Shown here: positions 54,198-64,000 of the stretch, in pieces
Layout: every line of letters begins with the position of its first letter
How positions within the stretch are numbered: position 1 is the stretch's first letter
Assembly: GCA_905178155.1 (NCBI GenBank)
Contig: CAJINV010000014.1
Span: 964,116 to 1,028,115, forward strand
Length of the DNA: 64,000 nt
DNA from: Amoebophrya sp. A120
Taxonomy: Eukaryota > Sar > Dinophyceae > Syndiniales > Amoebophryaceae
Direction of reading: 5' to 3'
Made by a program: the position numbers and the translations under genes
Notes under the pieces: generated by a model
Database searches by the model: none
Told to the model about the DNA's origin: nothing
What the model saw: the letters and a program-made list of their open reading frames with translations, nothing else

Positions 54198-55799
54198 GTA
54201 TCGACCGGGGAGGGGGGAAATTTTTTGTCATGCGATCAGGGATTGCGAATGTGGCCAGGCAGGACAAATAACGATATGCATAGATGTGGGAGGAGGTGTA
54301 CTTATCTCTGCGACCTAGTGTTTGTGGCGGTATGAGCATGTGAAAGCGGTTGTACGCGGTCCGGTATGCTATAATTGTACACACGAGCGGCAATCGAAGG
54401 AACAGCTTGGAGTTGCTGCGAACAGCTTTGATTACTTGATGAAGGATTCCACTTCATAATTAATTCTGGCTTCGAATGACAAAAATTTTCCCAATGGATG
54501 CAAAATCTTCGAGGTGGTCGAGGTGAGGCATTTATGATCAGGAAAAAGTGTAGACTTTCGTTTTCCCTATTGTTCATCTGTTCAGAGTTTGTGATGTATT
54601 TTCATGTATGCAGTGCAGCGTATGGGCAGCGCGACAATCTATCATCACAGAATGTTACAACTAGGTAACCAGCACCACAAGTCGAAGAGATGAATTACGG
54701 GGAAAACAAAGGTTACTCCTTCACAACAGCGAAGGTACCACTTTTGGGAGGTGACAATCTTGCTAAAGAAGCTGCCGCGGGCTGGAGAGTGAGAACCAGC
54801 AGTGCTATCAATCGCAGTTCGTCTGCTCTTTCGAGGAACATCGCGATCTTTTTGTTTTTTGGAAATGAAAATCACATTACTGCTACTTGAGAATATAGCA
54901 TGGGACGACGCCGTCCATGTAGCAAGTTAATTTTTGGTTTACGGCACAGCCGGTCGGCAAAAAATGTAAACTGTCGCACAGGCTCGTAAAAATTACTTTG
55001 CATGTAGCCGGGACGAGTCTGTCTGTTATTAATCATGTGGAGCATTGCTCCACGACGATACCTTCATCCGAAATGTACACCGAGGTTGTCTTATCCAGAA
55101 AGCCATCTGAATTTTGAAAGCATAAGTTGCAAACCGAGTGAGGCAAGAACAAGCCTCGATTTACTTACCACACGATGAGAGCTTGCTGTCGTGGTGTATG
55201 GTTAGAGAACATTTGTTAAGCTGTTCTCAAGCGTCGACCTAATGAAGAGTTTTGCACAGAGAGAGGCGAGTTTCATAGAAAGGAGAGAAAAGAACGAGGT
55301 TGGATGCAGAGCGATAGCACAATGGTGGACAAGTCTCATGCAGTAGTAGACGCCACAACAGTTATTTTGAAAACCGAGGTTGTTGTATTTACAAAAAAGT
55401 AGCCGTCACGACGAGCGGAACATCTGATGCATGAGAGAAATGCTGAAAAGAGTCCAGATATCTGAGGTGTGGTACGATGTGAGGCTGAGCGAGAGCGAGA
55501 GGCAAGAGCATTTTAGTAGTTTTTGACACCCGCAAAAAAAGCCACTAAATCGGGCAGTATTTTAGTTACGCTTACGCAAGCAGGAACTATTGTCGATATC
55601 GACATGAATCTCTCAAGGGAACAAAAGAACGAGTGTTGGCCAAAACACAGAGTCCCCTCGGATTCGGCAAAGAAGTGACCAAACGTCGATAAAATCCAAA
55701 AATTAATTCGCTTATGTTCTAGTAGGACAAGCACAAGGTTGAATAAAGATTTCAAGCAGAGAAAAAGCATATACCCGGTAGAAGTACGACTTGTGAAAG
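54198..55799. other. Intron/intergenic region
   Basis: At 54198 TATCGACCGGGGAGGGGG with AAATTTTTTGTCATG resembles an introner left end. A weak mirror (ATGACAAAAATTTTCCC) occurs near 54477, so a decayed introner of ~300 bp is possible. From 54600 to 55799 no exon is supported; short frames only. Confidence 0.4.
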
Positions 55800-58700
55800 A
55801 TGTCGTCGGCCTCCGGGCAAGAGGGGTTCGCCCCGCCCTCCGCGAACGAGCGGGTATCAAATGCAAAAATGTCTGGGTCTGGAACAAAGCAACTTGTCAT
55901 GCTAAATCTGAATCATGTAAAAATCTGTGCTGCATGATTACCAAAAGCTGTCCACTATTCGAGAGGCAGTCTCTCATGCAGGATAGGCATGATAGAACTC
56001 TCGCAGAATCTGTCTTCATGCTATGCCCTACATACCAGACCTCATGGGTCATGGAAAACCTGCATGACAAGTCTGGCACTCTTCCAGACCCAGACATTTT
56101 TGCAGTTGATAGCGGCAGGGTGGGTTCGATTCTGCCGAAAACGCGAAAGACCTCGATCGAGACCAGCTTTTGAAAATTTTCAAGCACTTCGATTCCGATG
56201 GCTCAGGCTCGATCGATGTGGACGAGTTGCGAGACGCGATGCAGGCCCTGGGGATCAAAGTCACCATGGCCAGCGCAAAAAAGATCATGGCGACCATCGA
56301 TGCGGACGGAAACGGTATAAGAATGTGACTTTGATGTTCGAACGGTAGTTGCATGGCATCGCGCATGAATTGTTTGTAAGTACCTTTTTCATGCACGGCT
56401 GCGCTTGTATGTTCACAAAGATCTGAGTTTATATGGATGTCTGTACTTCCACTTACGAGACATCATTAAAAAAACTCGACAATAGGAACCGTTGAGTGGG
56501 AGGAGTTCGAAACGTTTTTATGCATTGCAAATCCATCTAGGTCTGGAACCTTGTCATGCTATAATGTGAGTTGCAAGCGCTAGCGCAAGATCAGCACACA
56601 GGTACGCATCAAAAAGTTTCTCGCTGCGATGCGGTGCCTACTCAGCATGAAAAATTGCAGTTTTGCACGACGAAGAAGTCTTCCTTTTTCGCAACATGCA
56701 TGACAGAATGGGCTGCTCGCTTTCTAGCCGAGCATTGCATAATTTTATTCCTAGACCAAGTGAAGATAGAATTTGCAATGGATATCTTTTCGAGAAGTGC
56801 AAAAACCCAGAGGAGATCCGATCCCTGTTATCCGCACAGAATGCCAAGTATCTGGACTACAAAATGATGGTCGAATATGAAAGCGTCAGGTTTGAAATCG
56901 ACAAAGTTGAAATGATTTGTCATGCATATAAATGGATACCAGTTGGAAGACCAATTTCCATGCGGCGCATGACAAATTTTCGGAGCATCGGAATCCAATT
57001 TGTCATGCTGTTTGGGCACAGGAGACTGCTTTTGTCATGCTCCTTTAGCAGCTCTATCCCAAACCCTAAAGAGGCTCACAATCTACCCCACTTGCCATCC
57101 CGGCAAGACAGGCACTTTATGCCTTGCATTTTATGCATGACAAATCATTTCAACTTTGACGATTTCAATCCTGACAGGTCCATATCGAAGGCGACCCCAA
57201 CTTCGGGAAACGATTTTTCGTCCCGTCAAGCAGAGACAAAAAATTCAAGTTTTCGGTACAGAAATTTAGATGCTTTTTGCATGCTTGTATGTTGATTGTC
57301 TCAAGTATAATATACTCTTCGAGCATGATGGCGTAGAAATTTTGTAAGCGCAAAGTAGGAACGGCATCAAGCGCTGAAGACGACGACCAGTATCTATAAT
57401 GATGTTGATGAAATTGTACCAAAAACAGGGCCACGAGGACAACGTTGAGGACGTAAAGTGGATAGACGCCAAGGGAAATTTTTTCGTGACAGGCAGTATC
57501 GTATCAGCTGCAAAAATGTCTGGGTCTGGAAGAGTGCCAGACTTGTCATGCAGTTTTTCCATGACCCATGAGGTCTGGCATGTAGGACATAGCATGACAG
57601 ATTCTGTGAGAGTTCTATCATACCTATCCTGCATAAGAAACTGCCTCTCGATTAGGTCAAAAGTGGACACTTTTTGGTGATCATGCAACACAGCTTTTTA
57701 CATGATTCAGACTTAGCATGACAAGTTGCTTTGTTCCAGACCCAGACACTTTTGCATTTGATATATCGACGGGTCCATCCGAGTGTGGGATTCAACAACC
57801 GGTACTACTACGGTGAATCTTCTTCGTTGGCATGCTGCAATACGAACTGTTGTCACCACGAAACACAGGGCAAGATTGAAATAGCGTTCTTGTTCCACTT
57901 CCTTTCTTCTCCATACCTGATTGAAAACTATGCAAGTGCGCTCCTACTGCCAATTATGACAGAAGGGATGGCACACCAAAAAAACAACAACAAAAAACAG
58001 GTAAGCTCTCGCATAAGCTGATAGAGGACATAGCGGGCGGGGTGTACTGCATGAATGTATTTAACGCGGGGGAAAGACTTCTGTGCGGGCTCGGCGGCAA
58101 GGAAGACAACATTGGACTCTTCGATATGACAAAACGAGGTAAATTCTAGCAAATTTCGCCGAGTTCGTCGATGAACACCGTGAAGAGTTTTTTTGTGTGA
58201 AGATGGATTTTTTGCAGGCGACAAGACAAATGAGTAATGTTGCGTAAAAAAATATTGTCCACTTCTACACGCGAAAAGAGGAAAAAAAGATCCGCTATCG
58301 TGACATACAGGCGCGGAGTCCAGGGTAATGTCGTACGCCGGACCGCCAGCCCCCGTGTACGCGGTGTGTGCCGAGAAGCTGAAGCAGCCCGCATACTTCC
58401 TCGCCGGGGCCAAAAATGGCCACATGGGGTGGTACGACCTCACGCGCAAAGAGCCCGTGATATCAATGACCAATTTCCACGAAGGTATGAAATATTGATT
58501 GATGCTGTCGTGGTCCGAGATGGAGAGGAAAAACACGCACAATTTTTGAAGATTGGTTATACACAGAAAGAAAAAAAAATTATGCCATCGATTCCAACTA
58601 CTGTTCACCTTTCTCCCAGGTGTGGTGTATTCAACGGACCTGAATAAGGAGGGCAACATGATGATTTCCACGTCGCAGGACGGGTTGCTGCAGATCGCGG

Positions 58701-60798
58701 ACTTCCGCGGCGGATTAGAGTGGAAAATCAACCACACCGTGGAGGAGGCCGCGGCATCGGGCATCTGCTTTAAAGCGCTCTTTCGTGGGGACCGGGAATT
58801 TGTGTCCTGTGGGGACGGTACTTTTGAATATACAACAACGTTGTTGAGGAAAAACTACTACGTACTTTTTACACGCAGTTCTTCTTCTGACATCATGAAA
58901 GATTACCACCGAACCAAAAACCCCAAAATAAAGATCGCCTTATTTGAGGGCGCCGCGACGATGAAAATAATGAACCAAGTACCTATCACAACTTTTCAGA
59001 TTACTGTGTGAAGAAGTGGGACTTGCGACAACTGAAGAAGGGGCCGGTCGAGAACTTCCTCGGTGTGACGTCACCAATACGAGAAATGTGCATGTCCCCG
59101 TGCGAGAAATACTTAGTCTCTGCGTCCGCGGACGGTTGCATCCGGGTGTGGGTCATCGACGAACGAGAATACATCGACGCAGACATCGAGCAGTGCGGCA
59201 GGACCATCCAAAACCTAGAGAAGAAGCGCGCGGCCTGGGACGCAAAACTGCAGGAGGGCGACGACGTGGAGGAAGAGGAGCTCCGATCTTGCGTAATTTT
59301 TAACGGATTTCCTTGTTGTTCCTTGTTCTTTTTTCAACTGAACATCTGATGCGCGTTTACATGTTTCTCATGCTGCAGGACTAGCTTCACACAAAAACAA
59401 TTTTCATCACGTCAACATATGTACTTATTCAAAACCTCAGATTATGGAGCTGGAAAAGGCCTACGTGCGGGGTATTTCCGTTTCACAAGCCGAAAACGAG
59501 CGGTACGCCATGAATTGCGTCCAGGCACGGATAGGGTTGGACGGCCACACTATCAAAAGGAAAAATCCACCCACTCCATATCGAAAACGAAATTTGTGTT
59601 GCTGTATTTGAGTACACAAATCGTTGGGTATTGCTAGAAGGCCAAGAGGCGCAGTTGCTCCCTCGTTTGGAGGCAATTTGTCATGCGATTTCCCGTTTCC
59701 ACTTGCTTCCTGTCATGCTGAAGACGCAAGGCGTCCCTGCGCCAGCCAGCACTACAGTCCGCATCCCTTCCCTTCTAGCATCACAAAGCTGATTTGTGGC
59801 CACAAATCTGCATCACAGATTTCCGTTTTGGTATGGGAGGGGGCATTTTTCATTGCAATACACACCCTCCCAGTCACGTCATGCTGCTGGCGAGACCACC
59901 CGACGGAACAGGGGCGCGTGCAGATCTTGAGTGGTATAGTAAATTTATCATTGTCGTGCGGGATTTAGATTTACAAGGCAGTAGAGTTTTGCGATGCGGA
60001 ATTGCATAACCAACAAACTACAAGCGTCGTGGTTCAATATGTCTGTGTGTACCATCATGTTGAAAACAACTTACAGGTTCCCAGGATCAGTCTGCGTTGC
60101 TGTTCGACATCAAGAAACCCAACCCAAACCATATGGCTTGCTCAGGTGTTACAATTTCAATTGTTATCATGAAAGCGGAAACTTGTCATGCAAAAGCTGC
60201 ACAACCTAGTAGCCTATGCCTAACCCCACACGAAAGCGCATGACAAGTTCGGGAGCTGCTCTGAACTGCACCTAGCCTGATCCGGCTAAGCATTTGTATT
60301 GCTGAGCGCGCAACAAGTCTCTCGAGGGTCATTGCGTTTATGCAAGACTACGCACTTCATCGCAACAGTTGAGATTCGAACCTCTGAGCAGGTTATAAAC
60401 CACTACATCAAGTGGGGCACTGGCGGCGGCGACGACGCTACCAAAGGGAAAAATCCCCCCTCCCCATATCGAAACGAAGTTTCTGATGCTGGATTTGCGT
60501 ATACAAATCAGGTCTGTCTTGCTGGAGAGGACTGCAGGCATATGCCAAGCCTGGGTCGAGAGGTTTTGACGTAGGGGACTAGCATGACAGACGTCGGCTC
60601 TGTAAGCCCAACAGCATCACAAACCGCCGGCATAATGTGGCGGAATCTCTGGCTTTGCCTTCTTGCAAGACAGACAGGATTTGTGACCTTAAATCTGCAT
60701 CACAAATTTTCAGACGAATGCGTTTTCAATATGGGGAGGGGGGATTTTTCCTCACAATAGACGCCGGCAGCCCCAGCGCCAAGCCAGGCTACGGCTAA
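55800..60798 (+). CDS. EF-hand plus WD40-repeat protein; six introners
   Basis: The start is ATG 55800 (MSSASGQEGFAPPSANER). After the first introner comes an EF-hand pair: HFDSDGSGSIDVDELRDAMQ (canonical DxDxSG loop) and TIDADGNG-TVEWEEF across a GT-AG intron. A linker follows (NPEEIRSLLSAQNAKYLDYK, VHIEGDPNFGKRFFVPSSR). WD40 blades are then spread over exons near 57391-57501 (GHEDNVEDVKWIDAKGNFF), 57764-57870 (GSIDGSIRVWDSTTG), 58005-58135, 58306-58485, 58620-58830, 59003-59300 (VSASADGCIRVW), 59443-59550, 59861-59935, 60076-60140 and 60365-60438. The last join gives GGDDAGSPSAKPGYG and a stop at 60796-60798. This architecture is found in ciliary/axonemal proteins such as WDR49 (CFAP337) and EFCAB8. 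Calcium-regulated axonemal function is inference. A few ordinary exon ends are approximate. Confidence 0.82.
55855..56111. mobile_element. Introner, family I
   Basis: TATCAAATGCAAAAATGTCT and the mirrored CCAGACATTTTTGCAGTTGATA. Duplication GCGGG/GCGGC (one mismatch). Removal joins SANER to QGGFDSAEN in frame. Confidence 0.93.
56519..56785. mobile_element. Introner, family I, diverged
   Basis: Ends are TATGCATTGCAAATCCATCT and the mirrored GAATTTGCAATGGATA. Duplication approximately GTTTT/CTTTT. Frame needs a one-base offset from the single-copy rule to join EEFETF to FEKCKNPEE. Confidence 0.75.
56885..57177. mobile_element. Introner with canonical GT-AG ends and long perfect-like arms
   Basis: GTCAGGTTTGAAATCG at the left and CGATTTCAATCCTGACAG at the right. 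Arms extend ~35 bp (CAAAGTTGAAATGATTTGTC and its complement). CAGG is present on both sides. GT-AG removal joins VEYES to VHIEGDPNF in frame. Confidence 0.85.
57502..57763. mobile_element. Introner, family I
   Basis: TATCAGCTGCAAAAATGTCT and the mirrored CCAGACACTTTTGCATTTGATA. Perfect duplication TATCG flanks it. Removal rebuilds a WD blade, GSIDGSIRVWD. Confidence 0.94.
59551..59860. mobile_element. Introner, family II, diverged
   Basis: Ends TATCAAAAGGAAAAATCCAC and the mirrored GGGCATTTTTCATTGCAATA. Perfect duplication CACAC flanks it. Removal joins GLDGHT to LPVTSCCW in frame. Confidence 0.92.
60439..60759. mobile_element. Introner, family II
   Basis: Ends carry AAATCCCCCCTCCCCATA and its complement. 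Perfect duplication GACGC flanks it. Removal yields GGDDAGSPSAKPGYG followed by the stop. Confidence 0.94.
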
Positions 60799-61447
60799 GG
60801 AGTTTGTGGTGAAGTCGATAAATGTGTGACGACTACAAGAAAATGTGATCGAGGAAAAGAAAAAGGTTCAACCCGGAAACAGATATGGTGCAATTGCCTG
60901 TGTGGCAGCATGCTGCACCCGTTTGGGGTGGTCTTTTTCAATTCTCGTCGTCGTAGGTGTTGTCACCGATTCATTTTGTTTCATCCAGAAAGTGTAAACT
61001 TGTATCAAAGCGTATGAACAACAAATACTAGACGAAGCAGTGGTCTCGAAGTTGTAGAGAGACCACGGCTTGTTTCTTCTGGTCCCAGTGAAATACCCCA
61101 ATATATTGCTGTTGACATTATTTCTACCTGGTTTCCTCTCCAAAATCGTGTTTTATTCATAGAATCAGATAAACACCTCGTCGCTGGTAAGAGGCAGGAG
61201 ATAAAGTGCTGAGCTAAACATAAACTGCCAGGCAAAATAAGGTTGCAGAGGGCAGTACAACATCAGCAAGAAGATAGGAGGTAGAGACCCCTGCGCAGTA
61301 GCAGGCAAACACTCCAGCCACAGAAGCTGTCAGACGAGATCAGCAGCTGAGCCACATGTAGAAGTGGACCTCGTATTAAACGGACCTACAGCTAGCGAAC
61401 TGATGTGCGATCATCTAGACTAGACCATAGAATTCTTCGAACTTAAT
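60799..61447. other. Downstream region of the EF-hand/WD40 gene
   Basis: No supported exon. Confidence 0.4.
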
Positions 61448-61493
61448 ATGCAACACCGTCGAAGTTTTTACAACTGATTTTTTTCCAGATAAT
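61448..61493. repeat. 46-bp direct repeat, left copy
   Basis: ATGCAACACCGTCGAAGTTT through a T-rich tract to TTTCCAGATAAT. One difference from the copy at 62814-62859. Confidence 0.9.
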
Positions 61494-62813
61494 GACGGAT
61501 GCACCTCGGTGCATCATTTTCGACTAAGAGATGACACGCGACGAATATGTAGTATGGGCTAGCAAATCCCTTGGAAGCAACTGCATGGTGTTCCGGCTGG
61601 ACCCTTCCATGATGGAAGGGGGCTGGACCGTTCGAATTTTTTCACAAAATTCCGTTTTGGCTTTTCCACCGATGTGGATTGAGGTGTGCTGGCTGGCACT
61701 GGAAATGATTCTCTATCACCGTGCCACGGATAGTCTTTCCTGTGAGTGTAGCTGAGCCCCTTGGGGGCCTCCGTGGTGGTATAGCCTTGTTGGGTCTAGC
61801 TATTTCTGCTAGCGGGTTACCAATTTTTGGACCGGGTTTTGGGGGGCCAGTCGTCTTCTGAATACCGATCGGCTTCTGCGGCCTTACATCTCTTGCTTGG
61901 CTCTAGGCAATGGCGGTTTGAACCCGTTACCCTACGACTAAGGAGGAGCGTTTGGTCCGGTTTGTGTTTTGCCTCTGCTTGCCAGAGTCGGGCTTGTGGA
62001 TGTAAGGCCGGCTTACTAGTATGTAGCCTGGTTTGTAAGTATTGGCACTACCCAACGGTCCGCAAATTATTTCTCTGATCGGCCGTTCTCCGTTCTGAAA
62101 TCTGGAATTGGGTCCAAGGGTTCCAAAAATTTTCCTGGTCAGCCTTGCTGTCTTCGACTAGCCCGCACAAATTCGTGTGTGGGCGCTGTTTTTATTTTCC
62201 ATCTTTCGCAACCTGTTCCTCCCCGTACAGGCTGGCTGTTGAGAGGAGTTGTGCTGATTTGTGCGAATTTAGTGTGTCTGAGACGTACCTTTCCTCTACT
62301 CGATCTGGAAGCGCCTCTCCTGGGGCTACTAGTGTGATTCCCCCTTTCACTTGAATTTTAGCTCTAGCATTTTCCAGAATGCCGGTATCTTTTCTTGACG
62401 GACATCCAAATGCTTTGCGAACTCCGGGTGCTAGTGGGGCGGGCCCACAAGCTTCGCATGTTAGGACGTGGCAGAAGTTTAGGGCGGAGCAAGGCCCGTG
62501 GCTCTTTGTGGTCCGTCAGGCACTGTTGCTGTTTCCCCCGTCAGCGGGGCCGTTTTTGGTGAGATGTTGGTAGGTGTGGATGCCACTCTACTCGTTGAAG
62601 ACGTCTCGATATTATGCTAGTGCCACTAAGCTGCTGATCCACATGCCGTAGGGGTAGTAGACTCTTTAGCTGCCTTGCCGTTTGCGGTAGACCTAGGCTT
62701 TTGCTTCGGGAAGTGTTCGATTTCTGACCGCGCAAGCAAATAGAGATCGAAATTTGGAAATCCTCTTACTTCTTGTCGAGGGGGCCGTCGACGAAACAGG
62801 TCTTCCGCCGAAG
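61494..62813. mobile_element. 1.32-kb non-coding insert between 46-bp direct repeats
   Basis: Begins with a hairpin (GATGCACC/GGTGCATC) and contains another, CCCTTCCATGATGGAAGGG. Its T/G-rich composition differs from the flanks. No protein domain is seen. It may be an inserted non-autonomous element or the product of a segmental duplication. Confidence 0.45.
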
Positions 62814-62859
62814 ATGCAACACCGTCGAAATTTTTACAACTGATTTTTTTCCAGATAAT
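62814..62859. repeat. 46-bp direct repeat, right copy
   Basis: Second copy, at offset 1,366. The T-rich tract followed by CCAG looks like a splice acceptor. Confidence 0.9.
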
Positions 62860-63523
62860 ATCACACAAAAGGTACTATTAACAGTGAACCCGAATACAAT
62901 AAACAATTACAACCGTGCGGGTACTTCTAAACCGACGAAATTCTGGAACAGAAGCTAATGCTACAACCGAAACTAGGGCGGGACCGCGTTCCACGTCTTG
63001 ATGTTTCGCGATATGAAAAAATGCCAACTACTAGAAAGAGTCTGTCATTGGACAGGTAGGGCTTTGTTCTTGCGGATTGCAAAAGGAAGCGTTTGGAAGA
63101 ATTTTTGCGTTTTGAATATTCGTGATGGAATGATGTCGTGTAATTCGGTTTGGTTTGTGGCAATAACAACGAGCATCTATTCATCTGTCGTGGCTGGAAT
63201 CGTAGGGAAGCGCGATCGTCTGTCGTAATGAAGCAACGGGGCAGCAGGACAACTTTCAAGGAAGAATCACATTTGATATTTCATGTTTCATAAGCAGTCG
63301 ACACTTCGTAGAGGGCAACGTGGCCGCGTTTTGAATGACCAAGTCCAGAAGTTTTATTTCGTGTACAACAAAGTTGCTAGGAATTTGATACGTATCTGTT
63401 TTTTGTGGCAGTAGGTTATGCGCTTGTTTCAAGAGCACTATCACTATGCTGCTGCGTGAGAACTGAAATTGGGAGATTTTTGCTTTGCTGATTTCCACGG
63501 TTACTTCTTGCAAAAGCTAAAAA
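62860..63523. other. Upstream region of the terminal partial gene
   Basis: No supported exon on either strand. Confidence 0.4.
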
Positions 63524-64000
63524 ATGGCCTTGTTTCGTCCGTCGAAGATACTGAAAACGGCCCGCCTCGTACCTGTGCACGACCAGAGCCGGCGGCACTT
63601 TTTCCTGTCTCTCGTGTGTGGGCTGAGGGCCGCGAGGAGCCAAGACGTTGACGCGGGCACACGGGAGTGGAGAAAAACGGTGGAGGAGTACTATTCTTCT
63701 TCTACTTCGAAATCTATTGGCACAAAACATAGCCGTGTCGTCGGTGGTGTTCGCCCAGGCGACGAGAACGAAGGCATGCCAGCATCACAAACACGCCCTT
63801 TCGGCGCACTGGAATCGGATCGGAGAAAATCGCGGAGTGAGAGCGCTGGTCGTGGTGCCACCGCTTTTGTGGACCAGGAGAAGCGACTTCTAGAGGATCA
63901 GGCAGCAGAGGAACCACCTGCGCAAGGAAATGTCCTGGGTCCAAAAGCCACCTCCCTCCTGGAAGAGGCCACGGGACGTCGCAAAGTGGAACGCGAGGAG
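63524..64000 (+). CDS. Partial gene: N-terminus with possible signal anchor, hydrophilic body
   Basis: An open frame runs from ATG 63524 to the window edge (159 codons, no stop). It starts MALFRPSKILKTARLVPVHD, followed by a hydrophobic patch (HFFLSLVCGLRAA) that could be a signal anchor with a basic N-terminus. The rest is hydrophilic and charged: TREWRKTVEEYYSSS, RRKSRSESAGRGA, LLEDQAAEEPPAQG, SLLEEATGRRKVEREE. No domain is recognised. The overlapping minus-strand frames are shadows. Confidence 0.55.
   Translation, partial: MALFRPSKILKTARLVPVHDQSRRHFFLSLVCGLRAARSQDVDAGTREWRKTVEEYYSSSTSKSIGTKHSRVVGGVRPGDENEGMPASQTRPFGALESDRRKSRSESAGRGATAFVDQEKRLLEDQAAEEPPAQGNVLGPKATSLLEEATGRRKVEREE

Overview
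The window looks like nuclear DNA of an alveolate protist, most likely a syndinian dinoflagellate of the Amoebophrya type. Three things point there: genes split into many exons, long one-directional gene runs, and a swarm of short inverted-repeat elements sitting inside genes as introns. These elements match what is known as introner elements in Amoebophrya. The species call is inference. No ribosome binding sites, operons, CRISPR arrays or convincing tRNA/rRNA genes were seen.

Layout. From 1 to about 36 kb all supported genes are on the minus strand. They are: a 5' part of a signal-peptide/coiled-coil gene (1-626); a Lys-rich protein with a Cys-pair C-terminus (1274-3771); a giant low-complexity protein of about 2,250 residues with a C2-like segment (5364-13776); Ser-rich exons (14709-15931); a membrane protein (16499-21446); a hypothetical multi-exon gene (22347-24335); a DNAJB-type J-domain chaperone (25320-28581); an orphan terminal exon (29021-29161); a purple-acid-phosphatase-like metallophosphatase (29767-32460); and an ankyrin-like protein (33377-35911). 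From 51.6 kb to the end the genes are on the plus strand: a membrane protein (51599-52690), an unknown introner-bearing gene (52923-54197), an EF-hand plus WD40 protein (55800-60798), and a partial signal-peptide gene (63524-64000).

Between the two runs (36-51.6 kb) is a divergent strand-switch region. It holds tandem arrays, many strong hairpins, a 100-bp assembly gap, and a 7.9-kb tyrosine-recombinase retrotransposon (41010-48915). That element has split direct repeats (A1 ... B1-A2 ... B2) and, on the minus strand, encodes a tyrosine recombinase, a CCCH zinc-finger Gag-like protein that needs three introns removed, and a decayed reverse transcriptase/RNase H. A 366-bp direct repeat pair follows at 49-50.5 kb.

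The strongest signal is the introner system. I found 26 elements of about 155-400 bp in seven gene models. Most begin TAT and end ATA, have terminal inverted repeats of about 20-30 bp, and are flanked by 5-bp target duplications. In most cases I could check, removing the element plus exactly one duplication copy restores the reading frame and a sensible protein, without GT-AG ends. Several inverted-repeat families share the same ends and duplication length, which suggests one mobilising and one splicing mechanism.
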